NCBI RefSeq assembly: GCF_039908645.1
Contig: NZ_CP150917.1
Location: forward strand, 1,212,501-1,276,500
DNA: 64,000 bases
Source of the DNA: Pseudomonas helvetica
GTDB lineage: Bacteria > Pseudomonadota > Gammaproteobacteria > Pseudomonadales > Pseudomonadaceae
Direction: 5' to 3'
Shown here: piece after piece, positions 60,701 through 64,000 of the stretch
Layout of the letters: the number at the start of each line of letters is the position of its first letter
Numbering within the stretch: position 1 is the stretch's first letter
Program-made: the position numbers and the translations under genes
The notes under the pieces: model-generated
Databases searched by the model: none
Seen by the model: only the letters and a program-made list of their open reading frames with translations
What the model was told of the DNA's origin: nothing

Positions 60701-60920
60701 GGCTGAATTCGCGCGCCTGCAGTTTCGAGGTACGCATTTCCTTGGAGGCTGCCCAACCGAGCGCGACCAGAGTAATCAATAACAGCAACCAGAACAGCCG
60801 CCAGCCATAACGACGACGGCGAGGTTTTTTCGGTGAAGGCGCTTCTTCCACGTTGTCAGTTGGCACAACAGCTTCACTCGAATCGGATTGCCACAAAGCG
60901 CCCATAGTCGATTGATCCAT
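57759..60920 (-). CDS. Large class A penicillin-binding protein (transglycosylase-transpeptidase)
   Basis: The 1053-aa inner-membrane protein has an N-terminal cytoplasmic stretch, one membrane anchor at about residues 38-58 (RLFWLLLLITLVALGWAA), and a GT51 glycosyltransferase domain with FIENRDLL and GGSTLATQLEKY. The transpeptidase domain shows SxxK in GSTAKLR (about 520), SxN in RESINLPF, and KTG in GGKTGTGDN. A long insert lies between SxN and KTG. It builds and cross-links peptidoglycan. It is larger than PBP1a/1b and probably an accessory third class A enzyme; monocistronic. Confidence 0.85.
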   Translation of the reverse strand: MDQSTMGALWQSDSSEAVVPTDNVEEAPSPKKPRRRRYGWRLFWLLLLITLVALGWAASKEMRTSKLQAREFSQFAASLSYSMQPGPSDSIFYPGAGPFDKRLGYSSLGEFLPRLLKRGYMISAQTRFSPKLFNYSEKGFFVPYAEKIQAGLSITDCRALPLYQYNYPQQLYSSFAAIPPLVVHSLLFIENRDLLDPKQPLANPAVDWPRFGKAAWSQIAKLLHLPGQTAGGSTLATQLEKYRHSPDGLTVSGSEKIRQMISASVRAYQDGPQTLTARQNIVRDYLNSVPLSAVPGHGEVHGMAEGLRVWYGADFNQVNKALTSVASDPLSLSQRGLALRQVLSLMIAQRRPSHYLANGRDELAELTDSHIRLLAQNGVIDDPLAAAALASKVTYRDWQQQPTIQPIESNKGISVARSRLAALLNRPLYDLDRLDLSATSTLQYDLQTKATAYLKHLADPTYAAQLGLLGEHLLTPTSTTQVRYSFTLFERTPDGSRVRVQTDSTDQPFDINEGSKLELGSTAKLRVLTSYLQIISELHDRYGDQSPAELKKTAVPEQDVISRWAVDYLIQNTDRSLPKMLDAALNRTYSANPGESFFTGGGLHTFHNFRKEDNGRSPTLRDALRESINLPFIRLMRDLVRYSTYSGPNSSGQLLSDDDNPRRQEYLAQFADHEGTAFLLRFWKKYQKKDTQARLETFLDSMHPTAIRLAAVHRYLLPEASQESFNSFVRAHLKTAKNTDKNIDRTAGKINEKLTDERLEKLYKTYGPGAFDLPDQGFIAKVHPLDLWLMGYLLNHPDAKFSQIVKASEFERQEVYSWLFKSRHKSARDSRIRTMLEIEAFLDIHQRWQKVGYPFDHLVPSLATAIGSSGDRPAALAELIGTILNDGVRMPTLRIDSLHFAAGTPYETTVINDPDKGKRVMPSEVATAMREALSQVVDAGTAKRVAGTFKLPNGTPLAMGGKTGTGDNRIEAFGSGGRVLSSKSINRTATFVFYIGEHHFGTLTAFVPGASAEAFKFTSALPVQVLKGMAPILTPYLQPGSNTLCLPVNVAQR

Positions 60921-61015
60921 TTACGTAGATTGATCGGACTTGTCTGAAGCTTAGTCGCTGGTTGGAACTGGTGAAAAATTTGTGAATGCAAAAAAACACG
61001 AACCCATCACTGACC

Positions 61016-61047
61016 GTGGCGAGGGAGCAGGTACCCCCGAACGTCAA
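61016..61047. repeat. Partial REP fragment
   Basis: GTGGCGAGGGAGCAGG is the start of a REP whose centre is changed (GTACCCCC), next to the intact REPIN at 61049. Confidence 0.55.
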
Positions 61048-61048
61048 T

Positions 61049-61178
61049 GTGGCGAGGGAGCTTGCTCCCGCTGGAGTGCGAAGCAGTCCCAAACCTGCGA
61101 GCGCGGTTTGTCAGGTGAATTGCGTTTATCTGTTCTGCGGCGGCTTCGCCCCCGAGCGGGAGCAAGCTCCCTCGCCAC
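61049..61178. repeat. REPIN on the 3' side of the RAYT gene
   Basis: A 130-bp inverted REP pair, identical to 61773-61902 except for one base (GCGGCGGCTT here, GCGGGGGCTT there). The two flank the transposase as direct repeats. Confidence 0.95.
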
Positions 61179-61206
61179 AAAAGCAGGAACCGCTCTAATG
61201 ATGTGG

Positions 61207-61665
61207 TCAGAGCCAGCTTGCATCCCAGAGTGGATAGTCTCCGATGTTTTCCACCAACCCGGCCCGCAATGGGTTGGCGACGATGTATCGGGCGAATGGG
61301 CGCAGGTCTTCACCGTCGCGTATTGCCCTGTCGTGGTAACCGCTTTGCCAGAAGGCTCCTGAGCCATTGACCGCTCTATTGATAGTGAGTGTGCTACGAG
61401 ATTTGATTGATTGCATGACCTGAGACAGGGTGCCTTGCTTCAGTTCAAGCAACCAGTGGAAATGATCAGGCATGACGACCCAGGCCAGAGAGTAGATTTG
61501 ATTTCTTTCATGAGCCCGTTTCATTTCTGTTACCAGCAATCGGCCTATACGCCAGTCGGCGAAGAGCGGGCACCGCTGGTGAACGACGGTCGTGACCATA
61601 TAGGCCCGTCCGGGTTCAGAGTACCTGCCACGGTGTAGACAATGAGAGTTTGGGCGGGGATGCAT
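61207..61665 (-). CDS. REP-associated tyrosine transposase (RAYT)
   Basis: The 152-aa protein has the Y1/HUH nuclease features of the TnpA_REP family: GRAYMVTTVVHQRCPLF near the start, the HUH metal site in VMPDHFHWLLELKQG, and the catalytic tyrosine in FARYIVANPLRAGLV, followed by GDYPLWDASWL. RAYTs are single-copy vertically inherited genes thought to spread REPINs. Near-identical REPINs lie on both sides (61049 and 61773). The length is at the short end of the family but complete in motifs, so the protein is probably active. Confidence 0.92.
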   Translation of the reverse strand: MHPRPNSHCLHRGRYSEPGRAYMVTTVVHQRCPLFADWRIGRLLVTEMKRAHERNQIYSLAWVVMPDHFHWLLELKQGTLSQVMQSIKSRSTLTINRAVNGSGAFWQSGYHDRAIRDGEDLRPFARYIVANPLRAGLVENIGDYPLWDASWL

Positions 61666-61772
61666 TCCATTGCGTCCTTAGGTCTGGGGTATCAATTGAC
61701 CTTAGCTGCCCAGCCATGGAGTCGAAGCTGCCACTGCTGAGTGAAAAGTCCGAAAACACTGAAGTCCTCAAT

Positions 61773-61902
61773 GTGGCGAGGGAGCTTGCTCCCGCTGGAG
61801 TGCGAAGCAGTCCCAAACCTGCGAGCGCGGTTTGTCAGGTGAATTGCGTTTATCTGTTCTGCGGGGGCTTCGCCCCCGAGCGGGAGCAAGCTCCCTCGCC
61901 AC
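61773..61902. repeat. REPIN on the 5' side of the RAYT gene
   Basis: The partner of 61049-61178, in the same orientation and 129/130 identical. It lies upstream of the RAYT start. Confidence 0.95.
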
Positions 61903-62277
61903 GGGGGCTGGTGGTTGTCTGAGAGTATTGGGCTAGAGCCATCAAGCCGGTAAATACGGCCTAGGTAGGGGCATGACGCCGCACCATTGCTGTGCAATAC
62001 TCGGTGCCGCTTCGCTGGCGAGTTCAAGGCTGAATCCCAGGTAATGCCCCTCCGCAAGGACCGCTTTTGCCGAGAGTTCTGGCTGAATCTTGTCGTTTAT
62101 ATAGTGAAAAGCCCTACGTTGAGCTTTTTATACTGCACGCCCCGCTGATCTTGCAGGTTTTGTCCTACAAGACGTATCTACCCATGAAGTGGATCCGGTT
62201 TCAGGAGGTTCAGGCTTATGGGTCTGTACCTCGACACTCGGTGGCTATATCCAATAACAAGATGAGGTTTGTACCCT
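61903..62277. other. Non-coding upstream region of the amino-acid permease
   Basis: About 375 bp with no convincing ORF or RNA gene. The plus-strand frame from 62067 is only an overlapping shadow of the permease. AT-rich stretches near 62095-62135 may hold the promoter, but I cannot place boxes with confidence. Confidence 0.4.
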
Positions 62278-63696
62278 ATGACCGTTGGCAATCACCTGCC
62301 CCACGGCGAGACCGCTCAGGGCGGCCCGCTCAAACGCGAACTCGGCGAACGGCATATTCGCTTGATGGCGCTCGGCGCCTGTATCGGTGTCGGTCTGTTC
62401 CTCGGTTCAGCCAAGGCCATCGAAATGGCCGGCCCGGCAATCATGCTGTCTTACATCATCGGTGGTCTGGCGATCCTGGTGATCATGCGCGCCCTTGGCG
62501 AAATGGCGGTGCACAACCCGGTCGCCGGCTCGTTCAGTCGTTACGCACAAGATTATCTCGGCCCGTTGGCGGGTTTCCTCACGGGCTGGAACTACTGGTT
62601 CCTGTGGCTGGTGACCTGCGTCGCGGAAATTACCGCGGTGGCGGTGTACATGGGCATCTGGTTCCCCGAGGTGCCGCGCTGGATCTGGGCACTGGCGGCG
62701 TTGGTGAGCATGGGCTCGATCAACCTGATCGCGGTCAAGGCCTTCGGTGAGTTCGAGTTCTGGTTCGCCCTGATCAAGATCGTCACCATTATTGCAATGG
62801 TGGTCGGCGGTGTCGGTGTGATCGCCTTCGGTTTCGGCAACGATGGTGTTGCGCTGGGGATTTCCAACCTGTGGAGCCATGGCGGCTTCATGCCCAATGG
62901 CGTGCAGGGCGTATTGATGTCCCTGCAAATGGTGATGTTCGCCTACCTGGGTGTCGAGATGATCGGCCTCACGGCCGGTGAAGCGAAGAACCCGCAGAAG
63001 ACTATTCCGAATGCCATCGGCTCGGTGTTCTGGCGCATCCTGCTGTTCTACGTCGGCGCGCTGTTCGTGATTCTGTCGATCTACCCGTGGAACGAAATCG
63101 GCACTCAGGGCAGTCCGTTTGTGATGACCTTCGAGCGCCTGGGCATCAAGACTGCTGCCGGCATCATCAACTTCGTGGTGATCACCGCCGCACTGTCGTC
63201 CTGCAACGGCGGTATCTTCAGCACCGGGCGCATGCTTTATAGCCTGGCGCAGAACGGCCAGGCTCCGGCCGGTTTCGCCAAAACCTCGAACGGTGTGCCG
63301 CGTCGCGCCTTGTTGCTGTCGATCGGCGCGCTGCTGCTGGGCGTGTTGCTCAACTACCTGGTGCCGGAAAAAGTCTTTGTCTGGGTCACCGCCATCGCGA
63401 CCTTCGGTGCGATCTGGACCTGGGTGATGATCCTGCTGGCGCAGCTCAAGTTCCGCAAAGGTCTGAGCCCGGCTGAACGTGCCGCTCTCAAGTACCGCAT
63501 GTGGCTGTACCCGGTGAGTTCCTACCTGGCGCTGGCGTTCCTGGTGATGGTGGTTGGTCTGATGGCCTACTTCCCGGACACCCGCGTCGCACTGTACGTG
63601 GGACCTGCATTCCTGGTGCTGCTGACGGTGCTGTTTTATGTGTTCAAGCTACAACCGACCGGTGTCCCGCAAGCTGCGGTGCGCACGGCGTCGTAA
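62278..63696 (+). CDS. APC-family amino-acid permease (ProY/HutT/GABA permease-like)
   Basis: The ATG at 62278 (MTVGNHLPHGETAQGG), with GATGAGG 10 nt upstream, gives 472 aa; a TTG start three codons earlier is less likely. Twelve membrane segments and the AAT-family opening LKRELGERHIRLMALGACIG and GVGLFLGSAKAIEMAGPA are clear, as are GEMAVHNPVAGSFSRYA and GLTAGEAKNPQKTIPNA. It imports an amino acid with protons. The subfamily is near ProY, HutT and GabP, but substrate cannot be decided from the sequence. A terminator follows. Confidence 0.88.
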   Translation: MTVGNHLPHGETAQGGPLKRELGERHIRLMALGACIGVGLFLGSAKAIEMAGPAIMLSYIIGGLAILVIMRALGEMAVHNPVAGSFSRYAQDYLGPLAGFLTGWNYWFLWLVTCVAEITAVAVYMGIWFPEVPRWIWALAALVSMGSINLIAVKAFGEFEFWFALIKIVTIIAMVVGGVGVIAFGFGNDGVALGISNLWSHGGFMPNGVQGVLMSLQMVMFAYLGVEMIGLTAGEAKNPQKTIPNAIGSVFWRILLFYVGALFVILSIYPWNEIGTQGSPFVMTFERLGIKTAAGIINFVVITAALSSCNGGIFSTGRMLYSLAQNGQAPAGFAKTSNGVPRRALLLSIGALLLGVLLNYLVPEKVFVWVTAIATFGAIWTWVMILLAQLKFRKGLSPAERAALKYRMWLYPVSSYLALAFLVMVVGLMAYFPDTRVALYVGPAFLVLLTVLFYVFKLQPTGVPQAAVRTAS

Positions 63697-63716
63697 GCGG
63701 CTAGCGCAGTAAAGAA

Positions 63717-63748
63717 AAAGCCCTGGTCGCAAGATCAGGGCTTTCTCG
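63717..63748 (+). terminator. Intrinsic terminator after the permease
   Basis: AAAGCCCTG and CAGGGCTTT pair around a 10-nt loop and are followed by a T-rich run (TCGTTTT). Confidence 0.8.
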
Positions 63749-63775
63749 TTTTGGTTGGGACAACGCGATTTACCT

Positions 63776-63899
63776 GTGGCGAGCGAGCTTGCTCGCGCTG
63801 GGGTGCGTAGCACTCCCAAACCTGCGGTCTGTCAGGTAGATCGTGTTTATCTGTTCTGCGGCGGCTTCGCCCCCGAGCAGGAGCAAGCTCCCTCGCCAC
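63776..63899. repeat. REPIN at the right edge
   Basis: An inverted REP pair whose left arm reads GTGGCGAGCGAGCTTGCTCG and right arm is of the standard type. Its centre closely resembles the two RAYT-flanking REPINs. Confidence 0.85.
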
Positions 63900-63918
63900 A
63901 GATGTGCGCTTTGATCAT

Positions 63919-64000
63919 CTAAACCGCGGCCACTTGCGCCGGCCGGTTCAGCCGTTTGTTCCAGTCCAGCCACGCCGCCAGTACCGCCATCAATCCCGCC
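63919..64000 (-). CDS. C-terminal end of a gene cut by the window edge
   Basis: On the minus strand the frame ends with LDWNKRLNRPAQVAAV and a TAG stop at 63919-63921. The preceding residues (AGLMAVLAAWLDW) are hydrophobic, so it may be the last membrane helix of a transport protein. Only about 26 residues are visible; no family can be named. Confidence 0.5.
   Translation of the reverse strand, partial: AGLMAVLAAWLDWNKRLNRPAQVAAV

Noticed and set aside
61940..62060. Possible tRNA or riboswitch before the permease
   Set aside because: A T-loop-like GTTCAA was seen but no cloverleaf can be folded and no known riboswitch core was recognised.

Overview
The window is chromosomal DNA of a high-GC gammaproteobacterium, almost certainly a Pseudomonas of the P. 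fluorescens group. The grounds are the core genes (leuA, xseA, guaB-guaA, tadA, cmoAB, an AsrA-type lon beside an icp inhibitor, gcd beside oprB) and a dense scatter of GTGGCGAGGGAGCTTG-type REP palindromes in REPIN-like inverted pairs. Most assignments rest on recognising protein families and motifs by eye; no database search was run. Layout: 0-0.83 kb holds two nested insertion sequences (IS30 family inside IS3 family) lying directly against the last 46 codons of der, the gene for an essential ribosome-assembly GTPase. 1.1-12.4 kb is housekeeping: a methionine aminotransferase/omega-amidase pair, leuA with a possible leader-peptide attenuator, xseA with an M23 endopeptidase, a TauE/SafE exporter, a zinc-ribbon protein, and guaB-guaA. 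12.4-14.9 kb looks like a small accessory insert at the 3' end of guaA, because a second guaA-like 3' end occurs at 14.89 kb; it carries one large TerD/MXAN_6230-like gene. 15-18 kb encodes a 992-aa putative toxin with a TIKI/ChaN-like domain. 18.1-26.5 kb is a complete trehalose PTS island: treR, a striking 42-bp palindromic operator, treB, treC, a LamB-type porin, an EIIA-HPr-EI fusion, and an EIIB-like protein that lacks the phosphorylated cysteine. 26.8-31.8 kb holds a Tat-exported multicopper oxidase overlapping tadA, then cmoA-cmoB, a lysoplasmalogenase and the chagasin-like inhibitor icp. 32-35.2 kb is the AsrA-type lon gene, whose 3' end is duplicated around a low-GC Ig-like gene. 35.2-41.8 kb contains a long non-coding repeat tract, a DUF6124-like gene, gcd, oprB, a VF530-type gene and a Pr6Pr-type membrane protein gene. 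41.7-43.5 kb is a tandem array with an exact 394-bp period, built from the 3' ends of two convergent genes plus the REPIN between them. 43.5-44.9 kb is a yqjH/yqjI-like pair (siderophore-interacting ferric reductase and His-rich PadR regulator). 45.4-52.4 kb is a CS1/CFA-I-type chaperone-usher fimbrial operon with duplicated major subunit and tip adhesin. 52.5-57.6 kb is a 1690-aa protein with leucine-rich repeats and a NEL-type ubiquitin-ligase domain. 57.8-60.9 kb is a large class A penicillin-binding protein. 61.2-61.7 kb is a REP-associated tyrosine transposase (RAYT) flanked by two REPINs differing at one base. 62.3-63.7 kb is an amino-acid permease, and the right edge cuts a minus-strand gene. 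How the pieces relate: the trehalose genes make a self-contained import and phosphorylation system with its own PTS phosphorelay, substrate-specific repressor and porin. The fimbriae and the two large toxin-like proteins suggest contact with eukaryotic hosts or competitors. The RAYT is a plausible source of the many REPINs, one of which sits inside every unit of the 394-bp array. The observations most worth following are that array, the RAYT-REPIN unit, the IS-interrupted der, the duplicated lon end, and the two toxins.
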